A DNA stretch of 64,000 nucleotides, taken from assembly GCA_011799875.1 (NCBI GenBank), contig CM022303.1, positions 65,118,171 through 65,182,170 of the forward strand, read 5' to 3'. The position numbers and the translations under genes are program-made. Source of the stretch: Thinopyrum elongatum. Taxonomy: Eukaryota; Streptophyta; Magnoliopsida; Poales; Poaceae. Positions 48,147-60,327 of this stretch are shown here, in pieces. Positions within the stretch are counted from its first letter, which is position 1. Every line of letters begins with the position of its first letter. The notes beneath the pieces were generated by a model. It was not told where the DNA came from, searched no databases, and saw only the letters and a program-made list of their open reading frames with translations.

Positions 48147-49195
48147 TTCGGTAGCACCTTTTATTTCTCTTTCCGTCTAGGTTTCTTCCTTTGTTTTTCT
48201 TCTTCTTCATTTTTTGTTTTTTCCTTCCCAGAAAGTGTTTGGCTATACCGAACTATTAGGGGTGAACATCTTTAAATGTATATACCTCAAGATACCTGGG
48301 GGCTTCTATAATGAAGCTTAGAGCTTATTGCTTACAGTACTCATGTCGTCTATTTCATACAGTCTCTTCGCCATTATATGCACCTCTATGACTTAAGATT
48401 TTGCCAAGCTGGGTTGCTATGCTCCTGTGTTTATACCCTATGTTCCCGATTGTTTGGCTAGGGTGTAAAGGGAGCACCTCTGCGATTGTTACAACCGGGT
48501 AATCCGGACCTGTACCTCAGACGGGTGAAACCAAAAGCTAGCGTTCTTAAGGGAATCATTGGTCGGCGGACAAACGATGAATTGCTTTTTTGCACATAAT
48601 ATTTCAATATCAAAGGATAAGATTCCTGTAATCCTATTTTTTAGGATCAAAGCCTAGGCATGCATAAATACGCATGCTGACCCAGGGAAAGGAACACTTA
48701 ATGGAACTATTCTCCCTGGAAGATGTTTCTTATGTTAAATAGTAATATAACATAACTCCCTGAACAAAACTTGTCTGTTCAAGCAAAATGACCGGATTGC
48801 CTGGTTTCCGAACATACTGAGTGTTTGTAACAAGTATAGTATCCGGAAACACTCCAACCCTCGGGTTCTGGAGGTTGAAGCCGAAGGCCTGCCATGACAT
48901 ATTTTTAACAAGTTCGGTCGGAGATAAGTTTGATGATAAAGTACATTGCTACATAGAATCAAATGCCTATTCTTTATCTATGCCATCTATAAGACTGTCA
49001 AAACTACAGTCTTCTTGCGAAAACTTTGCGGCTATCATTACTTGGTCATACACCAAGCTCACGGGAATTTCCTTTCCATCCGGTCCCCGAGGTCCAACCC
49101 GGGCCATATGATTCGGATCAAGTCCGGTATAGCGCATTTTCACCATGGCCCAGGCCTCCCGTGCACCTTCTTGGCATGCTGACGCCTTCCATAGT
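48147..49195. other. Spacer between convergent Fatima pol and antisense gene
   Basis: Pol ends at 48146 (plus) and the antisense gene ends near 49196 (minus). I see no gene here. One ctgggggctt motif near 48296 resembles the polypurine tract. Confidence 0.6.
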
Positions 49196-51840
49196 TCAAA
49201 GCGATGCCGAGCTCCTTTGAATAATTAAGTTTGCTAGATCCTCCGTAATTTCTGGAGGAGAACCGGATGGCCATAAGGCTTTAGCCATGTTCTTCATGGC
49301 TTTCCGAACTCGCTCATGCACTTTGGAGAGCTCTTGCAGCACGTCGCCTTGAAATCCGGATACTTCTCCTTCGGGCCGCCCAGTTAACAATCCTGCAAGA
49401 ATAGCATTGTGAAGCTCTGAATCATTGGATAATATGAAAGCTAGTTTAAAGGTCATACCGAATATGCCACCTTTTAACTTTCTATTTTCCTTCAAGGCAT
49501 CCGATAGTTGGGCCCTTAAGTCCTTTAGCTCTTCGGCTTGCTTGACATTTTCATCCAGCAGTTTGTTCTTTTGCTCAATGGTCTGTGTTAATACACGCTG
49601 ACCAGCTGCTTCTTGCCCTTCGGCATGTGTTTTGTCCTCTTGAGCAGCCCTTACTTTCTCCTCCAGTTGATCTGTCGATTCCGCCACTGAAACTAAAACA
49701 ATGTATGCTTAAACATCATTGACGGCGCAAAATCATATTTTCCGGACACTATTCGTCCTTACCATTAGATCCCTTTTTGGATTTCTTCAAGTCTTCCAGC
49801 TCGGTGGTGACGGCATTAAGCTTGATCCGGTTTTCTTCAAGCTCCTTGGACAACGCATCATTCTTTTCCTTGAGAACGTGCGGTCATAACGATCCTTAAA
49901 TCAGTTGGGCCAACTGCTTCAAGTCTTGGGGGCTACTAGCATATGCTTATTAAATTTACAAAAATTCTTACCCGCATATCCTTTGAATGCAGGTGAGTGG
50001 CTCCAGCAAGCCCGTCCCGAGCAGCTCGGATATACGCATCCACAGAGCTGAGGGCGTTGAACGCCTCCTCGGTACATACTAGATCACGCACGGCCTCTTT
50101 TCGCCGCTGATGATTCATCGCGCTCTCCACTTCGGAATTTGTGACTGATACATTATCCGAATCCTCCTGAAGTGGACAATCTGGCGTTACGCCTGTATCG
50201 GCTCTTGTCCTTGTAGATGGGCCCGGGGCCAGATTGGTTTTGCTCGTCCAGCGGGGTCCTCGGACACAGTTCGGCGTATGCTCCTTTTGGAATAAGATGA
50301 AAGGAAAGAATGTGACAATACGGCCTTGCTACCGGGCACATATTGAAAACTATACCTCTTCGATGAAGGAGGGAGATCGACGGTGCCCCCCATTTCCTTT
50401 CGCTTCGAAGACTCGCCCTGCGTAGGCATCGTCCTCTTAGGAGATGCCCTTTATACAGTGCGGCGAGACGAGCGCTGCCCCTTTGGAGCATGAGACAGTG
50501 CGGTGGGTGAGGCGCGAAGGGAAGGCTCTCTTTGAGGGGATGTCTCCTGGGTACTTACATTGGAGGAGGGAAGAAGGCCAGGATAATCGGCTACAATGGC
50601 CACTTCTGTACCATCGTGGCTCGCTTGATAGAAAACTCCTTCAGTGAGTTCTATGAATATATCCGGGTCCTCTTCAAATCTGGGATCTTTGTCGCGAACA
50701 TGGTCCTCTGGCTGCGGGGCAGGGCAATAAACCCCCTCGATCACCTTCCTCCATACCTGTTGAAAAACAGCCGAATTTAATTCGGTTAGCATATCTCAGT
50801 AAATAGGTTGTATAAAGCTAGCAATCGAAGAAACTCACCCGGTCGATGGGGTTATACATGGAAAAACCTTCCCGACACTTCAAGCGGACAAAGTCTTCTT
50901 TCTCCCTCTTATAAAGATCAGCTAAGATGGCGGCCAAGGCGGCTGGGGTATCCGGACCCTCGCGTAGGCAGCGAGATGCATCGTCCTGCCCATTGTAATG
51001 CCACATGGGAAAACCTCTGGACTGAAGTGGCTGAACGCATCGCTTTATCGCAATGGCCATTACTTCAATTATCGAAAGTTCGGAGTGGGCAAGTACTCTG
51101 ATCTTGCTGACTAGCCTCTTAATCTCCGCACTGTCTTCTTCCTTGAGGCTTCGAGGGTGCCAGTTGAAGCGTTTCTTCAAAGGAGCGCTGGAGAATTCGG
51201 GAAGACAACGCCGAATTGGGTCTGGTAGAACAACTTCTTCGATGTAAAACCACTCCGAGGGCCACTCTTCGGGTCCCTTCTTGGGAGTACCGGATAGGTA
51301 ACCTGTCCCTGCTATGTGCCACACTTCGGTGCCGCCCACCTCGAATATGGATACCTTTTGGGAGCGAGGGACGAGGCAAAAGAATTTCCTCCATAGCTCG
51401 AAATGGGCCTCACAGCCTAAAAATAGCTCGCAAAGAGCAACGAAACCCGCAATATGCAAGATAGAGCCTGGCGTGAGATTGTGCAGTTGGAACCCATAAA
51501 ACTCCAGGAAACCTCTGAGGAAAGGATGGATTGGAAATCCTACGCCTCTCAAGAGGAAGGAAACAAAGCACACCCGCTCCTCTTTACTGGGGTTGGGAAA
51601 GTTTTCCGCCAAGGCTTCGCCGTCGATCGAAGCTAATCCAGCCCGGACGGAGACTAGATCCGCGGGAGGGAGATATCCCTCCGTCTGAAGTCTATTCAGA
51701 TGGGCGTGAGATACCGAGCAGCTTCCCCAATCGCCTGCTTGGGGGCTATGGGGGCGCGAGGAAGAGCCGGGGGCGCTTGCCATATTTGGAGGGTTTTTCA
51801 TGGCTGGCTCTAAGGGTTTCTGCGTGGTGTGGAATGGCAT
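49196..51840 (-). CDS. Fatima-like antisense gene: PF04195-like domain and coiled coil
   Basis: Exon 1 (about 50838-51840) is open for over 330 codons and encodes a PF04195-like (Transposase_28) domain aligned to the Tat-1 antisense protein. Shared landmarks include FLLRGVGFP, FLEFYGFQ, LTPGS and ELW. It ends at a GTGAGT donor. A second exon starts after TTTTTCAACAG at 50756. Further exons lie at 50150-50430 and 49940-50130. The last (49196-49687) encodes a coiled coil (EEKVRAAQEDKTHAEGQEAA). A TATA-like CTATTTAAAG lies at 51855-51864, so the start at 51840 may be too close. The ATG at about 51801 is an alternative. Function unknown. Exon joins were judged from splice signals only; exon 1 shows no break. 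Confidence 0.6.
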
Positions 51841-51854
51841 CTGAGATCCAATCT

Positions 51855-51864
51855 CTTTAAATAG
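51855..51864 (-). promoter_or_regulatory. TATA-like box of the Fatima antisense gene
   Basis: The minus strand reads CTATTTAAAG about 15 bases before the first ATG and about 54 bases before the next in-frame ATG. Position and strand fit a promoter for the antisense gene. Confidence 0.5.
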
Positions 51865-52070
51865 ACGCCATCCTCACGCGGCCAAGGGTTTATTTGTAAA
51901 AAGTACATGGACTATTCGCATTCGTTTGACACGTGGAAGCCGAGGCGACGATGGGAAGGAATCATCAAGGCGGGGCATCGAAGTCAGAACCGAACTGTCA
52001 TTGTTCTGAAGAAGAACCTGCCTTGCAAGACTGAAGACATGAAGTCGATTACGACCTCGTCATTGAAGGC

Positions 52071-52085
52071 AAGTTCGGGGGCTAC
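52071..52085 (+). other. Polypurine tract of the Fatima-like element
   Basis: AAGTTCGGGGGCTAC lies directly before the 3' LTR at 52086, the position where plus-strand DNA synthesis is primed. Confidence 0.75.
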
Positions 52086-52565
52086 TGAGGGAGTCCTGGA
52101 TTTAGGGGTCCTCGGGCATCCGGATTACTGAAGGTGGGCCGGACTGATTGGCCGTAAAGATAAAAGCAGAAGGTCATCCCCCGTGTCTGGATAGGACTCC
52201 TATGTATGTAAAAAGTCAAGATAGATGTCCGGATGTAATGATTCCTTCTTCCCCAAGTCATCTCTGCACAACCCTAGGCCCCCTCCAGCGTGTATATAAG
52301 CCGGAGGGTATAGTCCGTAGAAGCTAGCAGAATCATATTAATCATAGGCTAGGCTGCTAGGGTTTAGCCATTACGATCTCGAGGTAGATCAACTCGTGTA
52401 ACCCTATATTCACCAAGATCAATCAAGCAGGAAGTAGGGTATGACCTCGATAGAGAGGGCCTGAACCTGGGTAAACATCATGTCCCCAGTCCCTTGTTAC
52501 CATCGATCCTTAGACGCACAGCTTGGGCACCCCTACCAGAGTTCTGCCGGTTTTGACACCGACCA
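52086..52565 (+). repeat. 3' LTR of the Fatima-like element
   Basis: This LTR is about 480 bp with an intact TGAGGGAGTCC start, a TATA box TGTATATAAG (52291-52300) and a GACACCGACCA end, one base longer or mutated relative to the 5' LTR. Confidence 0.9.
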
Positions 52566-54464
52566 GGGTGGAGGAAGAGGTGCCTCACTGGCGGTGGCGC
52601 GCCGGCTATGGACGACGGTGGCGGGCGACGGTGATGGTCGGGTGGTGCAGCACCGGCGATGGTGGGGGGTGGTGGCGCGCGGGCGGCGGCGGCGGGCGAC
52701 GGTGACGGGGACGGCGACCAGACAGTGTGAGTGAGAGTGTGTGGTGAGGGAGAGGGGAATGGGCGGGACGGCCAGGGACCATAGGATAAATAGATAAGAT
52801 TGCAATTTAATGGTATCGTCAGGAAATGAAAATTCAACATCTGTAAATGTTTGGTTATGTAAGAGCAGAAACCATGATAAATAAAAACACACATCTTATT
52901 GTGGAAATTGAAGCTCAGATAATTTGTGGACAAACCTGTCCTGTAAGAAGAGGTGTATCCACACTGAGCTTTGATGCAGCAGGTATTCTGTGCGCGCATG
53001 CCATATCTGCAGCTGAATAAGTTCAAAACATTAAGCTAGTAATTTAGTCCTCAAAAAGTTATACAAAATAACTTCTTTAATTGAAGCATAGTAAATTACT
53101 TCTTGATGCCCTGAAATTCCAGCTCTAGAAATGTATCCTGCATACATAGCAACAGCAGTTTTTCAAACAAAGTTAAGCAATGGTAGAACGAATGTGAATA
53201 AATAAAAATGTGATAAAGTGATAGAGTCCACATAACCTGTAGGCTGTATTGACCCGCTGGAGCAATGTAATTTACTTTCCCCTGGAACCAAGTGAAAGGG
53301 CGACATGGTGGTTCATCAAATTATTCTAAAAAACAATCTGTCAGAGTCAGGAAACATTAGAATGTGCATCCGCAAAAAAAAAGGAAACATTAGAATGTGC
53401 ACACGGGTTAATAATGAAAATCTGACTTGTTTTTATTTTATTTTAAAAGCTCTCATTTCAATACCTTAATCAAGTAGGTGCGCATACAGCTAGGTGCACA
53501 AAATCAGCTCTTACGGACTTTGTTTTTATCTATGTATGAGATAAAAAATACTGAGTGGTACCTTATGCAATGTTGTACTAAGTAGGTCAAGAGTAATATC
53601 CGTACCTGGTGATTATTTCCTAGACATTATGTCCCATAATGTATATAGGAGTGTGGTTTTCAGATGACAAATGATATAATTAACCATAGTTTCAGCAAAG
53701 AAAGATGTGTCATAGACTCATAGTTCTTGCCACTAAAAATATTAGAGCTTGGGGAACCTATCTTGAGCAGAAGGCAGACACATTCAATCAAGTGAACGAA
53801 TTTATGGGTCATCTTCATCCAATATGGTTAGATGATTCCTTACACTCGGTTTTTAGTTTTTCAAGGCAACAATCATGAGCACTATTTCAAATAAGAAATA
53901 GTGTCACACCAGTGTGAAAGACCTTTCTGACTAATTGTTGCAGGAATAAAAGAGATACATGCACAAATTCATTCAACAGATAACAACTTCTACGTTTGCG
54001 TACTTCTGAACAAAATTTCATTGCCACGGCTACAAAGTTTGTCTGAACTAAGACTAATTGCCACACCAACCCAACAAATCTATTGGGAGATTAGATAAGG
54101 TATATGCAAGAAAGACAAGCAAGCCCAGGACAGAACAGCGCACCATGTTATTACACTTAAATCAGCAATTACTACTGCTGCTATCATCAACCCTTGCTGT
54201 CTTAGAATTCTGTTTACTTGGATCGCTTGTGTAATGTTACTGTAATGCTTCTAGAAATTGGCTGCGAGAAACAATCACCAAACAATTAAAAATGAACTAT
54301 TTTTATATAAGTCTACAGATATATTTTAGTGGCTCTTGCAAGTTTAATACTTTCAATATATCTATTGAGAAGCTTACAAAGATAATAATCATATCATACT
54401 AACTTCACTAAATTGGTTCACAAGATTGTATGGTGAGAAGAGAACTAATAGGATTTATTTTACC
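52566..54464 (-). other. Gene-like but unrecognised stretch right of the Fatima-like element
   Basis: The first 170 bp are GC-rich. On the minus strand they encode a Pro/Ala/Ser-rich, leader-like sequence that would have been joined to the CCCT-rich tract at 42385 before the insertion. The rest is A/T-rich and intron-like with splice-like signals (for example an acceptor CAGCTGCAG near 53010). I cannot define a gene. Confidence 0.35.
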
Positions 54465-54607
54465 TGGTTGAAGGCTTGAAGCACGCAACAAAATACTCCA
54501 TGCATTTTCTTCAGGCAATTCATCAAACATTTGGTGTGTGCTCTGCCTATCATGAAACCGTAACTCGCATGTAGTAAAAGTCTCCCTAGTAATCAAACCT
54601 CCAATCT
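54465..54607 (-). pseudogene. PPR-like exon fragment
   Basis: An open exon bounded by an AG acceptor (GATGTGCAG) and a GTAAAA donor encodes a stretch resembling a pentatricopeptide-repeat unit (QSTHQMFDELPEENAW, compare the usual A.x.FDEMP.rN). PPR proteins bind organelle RNA. Only part of one or two repeats is present, so this is a fragment, probably captured or left behind by transposons. Similarity is moderate. Confidence 0.4.
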
Positions 54608-55544
54608 GCACATCATGTAACTTTGATGATTATGTAACAAACTACAAATTTCCTATTTTGTAGAAGACAAATCACAAGATTTGATTGGCAGGCTTTCATG
54701 TTGGAGCTGTAGTTACGAAATCAGCAAGCTCGCTCTCTCCCTGCGCACGCGCACGAAAGCACGGCCGGACCAACAGATCGGACCACGCGCTCTCCAAACC
54801 CAAGGGGCAGAGTCCGACATTGTTGTGCGAGACAGAAGCTGCGTCACAGAATCAGGTAGAGGACCTTGGGCTGGTCGTGCGGGATAGCAGCAGCATCTGC
54901 CGCCTCAGGGCACTCCACTGGGGCGCCATAGCAATGGGAGGGCTCGGCGCTGTCGCGCGCCTAGCCGTCCACGGTGACATCGTCCTGAGCGTGGTGCGAG
55001 AAGACGGGCGGCTCGCCGTGCTCCATCCCCGCGACCTTAAGCCTAGACGAGCAACACCAGGGCGAGGGGGCCCGAGACGCTACGTGCGCAGCGTTAACCA
55101 AAGCCAAACTTTCCATCCATGGATCTGAACCGGGCAAAACAGAGCGAGTCATGGGCACGGGGAAGGGAATAGCAACGGTGCTGGGCACAGGGCGGCCGCG
55201 GCGGCCATGAGAGAAGGAGAATTTTTTATGAGCACGGGAGGAGATGAAGTTCCTTTTTTTAGACTGGGAGAAGGAGTTATTTTTGAGATATACAGGGAGA
55301 AGGAGACGAAGTGCGTCCATGGCCACCGGACGTGTAGGTTACACGGCGCAAGCCCAATACAACGCACGGGGGTGGTGGCATGGTTCGTGGCCCACGAAAC
55401 CGAACGCTATCTGGCGAAACATTATCTCTGCGTACTTGGGTAGATCTCAGCCGTAAATCTTTATTGTAACATAAAATCAACGGATATAAAAGGGTGACTT
55501 ATGAAGAACTATGAAAGCCTCTGTCCTTTATTATTAGGTAAAGA
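54608..55544 (-). other. GC-rich gene-fragment region ending in a Helitron-5'-like terminus
   Basis: On the minus strand a possible N-terminal exon with a plastid-targeting look (MAAAAALCPAPLLFPSP, ATG near 55208) runs into stops. The right edge (55544) reads TCTTTACCTAATAATAAAG on the minus strand, next to host T. This TC-start with an A/T-rich motif looks like a Helitron 5' end. No matching 3' hairpin plus CTRR end was found. Confidence 0.35.
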
Positions 55545-57958
55545 TATTGATATATGGTTTAACAAATTGGTTCGAGCAATGTTGCCTTGATCCTTATGAT
55601 TCGTATTTGAATTTATCCAGAGTTTTGATGATCCCGCCTGGCTTTGGACGATAAGTCGCCAGTGAGTCTTGATTATAAGCTTGGAGTTCTGCGCTCTAAA
55701 TCTTTGGGCTGTTACCCTCACTGCATATGACGTTCTAAGCCGGCAGTATGAACCGATTTCACAGGCCACGTAGCCTTGATTATATGACTCATCATTGAGC
55801 ATCTTTGGGTTTGATAACCCGTCCTGATAGCGGACGTTAAGTCGCTGGGATATCTTTGCCTTGAGGAATCAAAATCATGATATTGCATGCCTACGGGTCA
55901 ATACCCATGACGGATTATAATTATTGAGGTATCACCATGATCTCAAATTTCCAGGTATGTTTTGTACTAGTTATATGAAGATGCGAGGTTTGATAACCCG
56001 CCCTGGCTTTGGACGTTAAGTTGCTAGTATATTTTGGATTGCGCCATTGGTATCATGCGCTTATAAATCATTGGATTGTTACCCTCACTGGATGTGGCGA
56101 TGTAAGCCAGCAATTTGAGCCAATTTTCCAGGTATGTTTTTAAATTGTTGGATGAATATGCGAGGTTTGATAAGCCGCCCTGACTTTTGATTTTAAGTCG
56201 CCAGTATGTTTAGGCTTGAATGGCCTTAATTCTAATCTTTTCCATAATTGCATAAGACTATATTATGTTTGGGTGTTACCCGCCCTGGCTTTTGACGTTA
56301 AGTCGCCAGGGCATATGTTGTTTAAACTTTGTGCAGGACATGCAGAGCTTTACACATAAAGATACTACTATTGCTCATATGAAAAATTGCGTTTAAGCCC
56401 ATCATCTCGCTATCTAAAAATATTGCCGAGTTATATTGCTCTGGGTTATATTGCTACATATTGAGTTTATTGAGGCTACAAGACGCCAAAGTGATCTTTT
56501 CAAAAACTGGATATGACTATGAGCCGCCATGGATGGGTTATCAATTATTGATTTTTACAAAGGCTATAAGCCACGGGTTACAAAAATCCCGGATTACAAT
56601 GGATGCGTATTAAGTCGCCATTGGCCAAGAGCCGTCGGGTATTTAAACTCTGGATTTATTTGACAACAGATAAGGTATTCAAATCTTTAATAGCCAAACT
56701 TGGCTGGATTTTCATTATAATATTGAATGATTGAGGTTTTCATACCGGATTATATTATTCAAATCTTGAATAGCCAACATGGCTGGATTTTTATTATGGT
56801 TATCAATAACCAGTATTATGATTGAGGATTTCAAAGTCGCTTCAGCGCAATGGTTATTATTACTTTATCAATAGATATGATTTATTCTACAATGGAAGGA
56901 ATAGTCTCGAGTCGCTGCAAGCACACAACCCGGCACTTGGGGGCTACATTATTCAAATCATGATTATATCAAGTACGCAAGTCCCATGTCGCTGCAAGCA
57001 TGCACCATGACACTTGGGGGCTAATGCAAGGTCATTTTTAACTTGCCTTATTGAAGACCCGACCCGTCACATTGTGATGAGCCGGCCCTTGGGGGCTACT
57101 AATTGCTCTTGTCAAAGGTAACCCAAAAATTGGGAGCTACATCATTTGGTGTTATTAATTACTGCTCAAATCTACATGATCATATCCACAAAGTCCCTGC
57201 TCATTATTGCATAATGACCCGCCCCTTGGGGGCTATACTGGTTGAAGTTTTTATGAGCATAAGGCAATTACAAGTCCCAGGTTGCTGCAAGCATGACAAC
57301 CCGGCACTTGGGGGCTACATATGTGGAATATTCAGTTTATGACTAGTGACTGAGATGAACAACCCGGATTTCTTCAAGGTTGCGACATTTATATTGAAGC
57401 AAATCTTAAGCTGGCGCTCCCTTCTTAAGACTTGGGGGCTACAAGTGATATGCATATAAGGGAGGTACATTTTCAAGCTTGATGTTAGCAACAATTATGA
57501 CCCGGTGCCATCAATATTTACAAACCGGCAGTTTTGGCAATCATAACTTGCCAAGCTCTACATCTTTAAGCATGCTGAAAATCAGATGAGTATTTCAAGA
57601 CCAATATTTTTGTCAAGCTAGAGTATTGGAAGCCGAATCAAATGGATTATTATTTATAATATTTTTCTGCAAGAAGCTAATGTCAGCAAATTGACTATGA
57701 AGCTGGCCTATTGAACCGGACTTTTCAAAAGAAGTGCCCGGATGTTTTGCATTGGCAAAGTTTGAACATATCTGCTAAAGGAGATTTGCTATGAGATCAT
57801 GGACACGTATCAAGCAGAAAATGACAAGGACTTAAGGATGATCAGGTGCCGGTTCAGAAAAAACTTTTAACCCGGAGCACAACCTGTCAAATATGTTCTT
57901 GTGTTTATTTTGCAGGATGAGTTTAACATGGGTAAATCCAAATTAAACTGGGGGCTAA
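55545..57958 (+). mobile_element. 3' internal part of a plus-strand Gypsy element, truncated
   Basis: This stretch has no coding potential. It repeats phrases such as gataacccgccctggcttt...acgttaagtcgccag (about 55630-56310) and TTGGGGGCTAC (56936-57440). It ends in the polypurine tract aaactgggggctaa directly before the LTR at 57959. It is the 3' untranslated part of a Gypsy element whose 5' portion is missing; the left border near 55545 is approximate. Confidence 0.6.
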
Positions 57959-58561
57959 TGTCGGGGATATACCCCGTGGTATGACCCGGCCGGATATATG
58001 ACCCGGCTGAGACTTGGCGGTTCATCGGTAACCCGCCTGAAGGCTGGCGACTCACTGGTCTGGCGATTCACCGGTCTAGCGACTCACTGATGACCCCGAT
58101 GGCGGGTCAAATAGATGACAAGGCCCAAGGCCCAGAAGGCCGGCTCATGCTATGGTGGGCCGGCTTAAGAGGAAAGGCATAAGGAGTTTTCCCTTAAAGG
58201 GGCAAGACTACGATTCCGCTTGTTATAGAATAGTCCTAGTCCTACTAGGACTCCACATGTAACCCGCCCCTTCAACTTATATAAGGAGGGGCAGGGCACC
58301 CCAAGGGGGACAAGTTTCACGAGTTGGACAAGTTAGGGTTAGACTGACAAGTCTATAGCTCTCGAGATAGAGCACCCTTGAAATCATGATGATCATCATC
58401 AATATCAATGAAGTAGGAGTAGGCTTTTACCTCCGCCGTGAGGGGCCGAACCTGGGTAAAAAAAACCTCGTGTCTCTCGTCCCACTCAACCCCTCTCAAG
58501 CTACTACATAGATGCGTTGGCCTCACGACTAAGTCCTCACTCTAGGACATCTGCCGTGACA
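57959..58561 (+). repeat. 3' LTR of the truncated plus-strand Gypsy element
   Basis: The 603-bp LTR starts TGTCGGGGATATACCCCG and ends GCCGTGACA. It has a TATA box CTTATATAAGG (58276-58286) and many GACCCGGC/ACCCGCC words. The right flank is aatcc. No partner LTR lies in the window. Confidence 0.8.
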
Positions 58562-60327
58562 AATCCACGACAGCCGCCATGAGCTCTCCCATGTCATTAC
58601 AATGATGTTTAAGCCGCCCAAGCTTCTGCTTATGGGGTGTAAAGTGATAATTCTTCTCCAAGACCAGAACAGCTGAACCTGCTGCAATGCTATCTGATGA
58701 ATGAATAATAGCTGAGACCCGGCGGACCCAATGGTGGGCCGACTCATCCTCCCGCTGCACACAGTTATCGAGATCAATAATCGTCAGAGGCTGCTTACAC
58801 ATTCCTTTAAAGTTCTGAATGAAGCGCGCCTTTAACTCAGCCGATGAATTGATCGAATTCACGGGTAATCCTTTCAACCAGGTACGAGCCGGTCCATCCA
58901 ACATCATGGTGAAGTACTTGGCACATACAACATCATTAACGTCTAGCATCTCCATAGCTAGCTCATAGCTCTCAATCCAAGCCTCAAGTGGCAGATTAGC
59001 TGTGTAATTACGCACCTTACGAGGGCCCTTAAAATCCTTGGGCAAACATTCATTGCGTAGAGCTGGTACTAGACATGTCACACCAACTGTCCTGGAAGTC
59101 GTTCCAGCTTCAATGGATGCCGAAGGGTTTATTGGAAATTGCTGATGAGCCCCCAATTAGGCCACCAATTCCGCCTCACAACGAGCTCTAGCTTGATCCA
59201 CAAGTGCCTGAGCATTGTTCAGCATATTTTCATCTCGGGCGGGTTTGGTCCATGGGGCAGGTCATCATTTCGAGGCGGGTTACGACGCCGCTCACTGCTA
59301 GAAACAACCGACGACTCAACACGCCGGCTGTAGCTTCGTCTTGGGCGGGGAGTTGAGTGAACACGCTCACGACTGTATGAATAAGCCGCCTGTTGTGCCA
59401 CCGCTGTCTGAAGAAGCTCTACCGCGTTCCGGGTCTCAATCATTGCTAGAGACTCACCTTCGATCAGGATAGCCGCCAGCCGTGTAGCTGTTGTTATCAT
59501 GTTATCCACTGGGTTGGAATAATGGCCAGAGGGTGTTGGAACCCATTGAGGTGGGGTTAGATCCCTACGAGGCGGGTCTGGCACACGAGGTTGGGTCGCC
59601 GCTCCGGTCCCTGGCGCCTCAGCAGCCCGGGTTACCACGGGCTGGTTACTCATTCCTGCCCCGGGCGTGTTAAAAAGATTTCGCCCCTCAAACGGCGAAG
59701 ACAGGCGGCTCTGGTGCCTCCTTAAAAAAACAGCATTGGATGCATTCTAATCTAGACTTAGGGGGAAAGCTTCTACTCTTATCCGTTGTGCCTCGTCCTC
59801 CAGTGAAGCTCGCTCCGTCGCCATCCTGGCGTTCTCTGCATTAAGATCCTCTTGGGCTTTGGCCACCTCATCTCGCACCATTGCAACTTCTACATTATGA
59901 TGTGCTTGATTCGCTGGAGTCACCATCGTGGCTAATAGAGTCGCCAGGGTGCCCAAGAGCTTAGGTAAAACCTGAGTCGGCGGCCGAACAGAGCCACCCG
60001 CCCCAGCTGTTGTAGCTGCAGTTGAACCGGATGTCATAGCAACAGTTGTTGATGAGTTTACCATCGGTTGCGTACCAGCCATAAAAATAGCAGCCCTGCT
60101 TGGCGGCTCATAAGGGTCCGAAATACTATCACCATCGGAATAGCCCCCAAGCCTGCCATCCTGAAGCTGATAGATTGATTCGGTTTCTCCGGTTGATGAC
60201 TCATCACCTGAATAGACGGCCGTCTCTTCAACGGATGCAGAACCTTCCTCAAGATCCGCCCCATGAACAAAGCCAACGAAAACATGCTTCCATGTAGGTT
60301 GACCCCTGGCAGGTCGCGCGCGCTGAG
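58562..60327 (-). pseudogene. Gypsy gag, minus strand, truncated at both ends
   Basis: The stretch 58562-59156 encodes a Retrotrans_gag capsid domain (YFTMMLDGPARTWLKGLP). The stretch 59219-60327, in another frame, encodes the N-terminal region with a coiled-coil segment (59750-59920) and an Arg/Pro-rich part. An in-frame TAG sits at 59747-59749, and a frameshift near 59220 separates the two stretches. The C-terminus is cut by the LTR ending at 58561 and the N-terminus by the Sabrina-like LTR at 60328. No pol sequence of this element is in the window. Confidence 0.75.

Larger units (their letters stand above)
42482..52565 (+). mobile_element. Fatima-like Tat-type Gypsy retrotransposon with antisense gene
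   Basis: Paired LTRs (42482-42960 and 52086-52565, 479 and 480 bp) share the TGAGGGAGTCCTGGATT-type start (first LTR mutated to TCAGGG) and TTTTGACAC end. The internal order is gag, protease, reverse transcriptase, two RNase H domains and integrase (plus strand), then a minus-strand gene and the polypurine tract. The LTR start matches what I recall for the wheat Fatima family. No clean target duplication is visible (left acggg, right gggtg). Confidence 0.85.

Noticed and set aside
42477..52570. Target-site duplication for the Fatima-like element
   Set aside because: Left acggg and right gggtg do not match under any clear choice of LTR end, so none is claimed.
54685..55128. 147-codon plus-strand frame
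   Set aside because: No recognised domain. The opposite strand has better gene-fragment features (PPR-like exon, leader-like segment).
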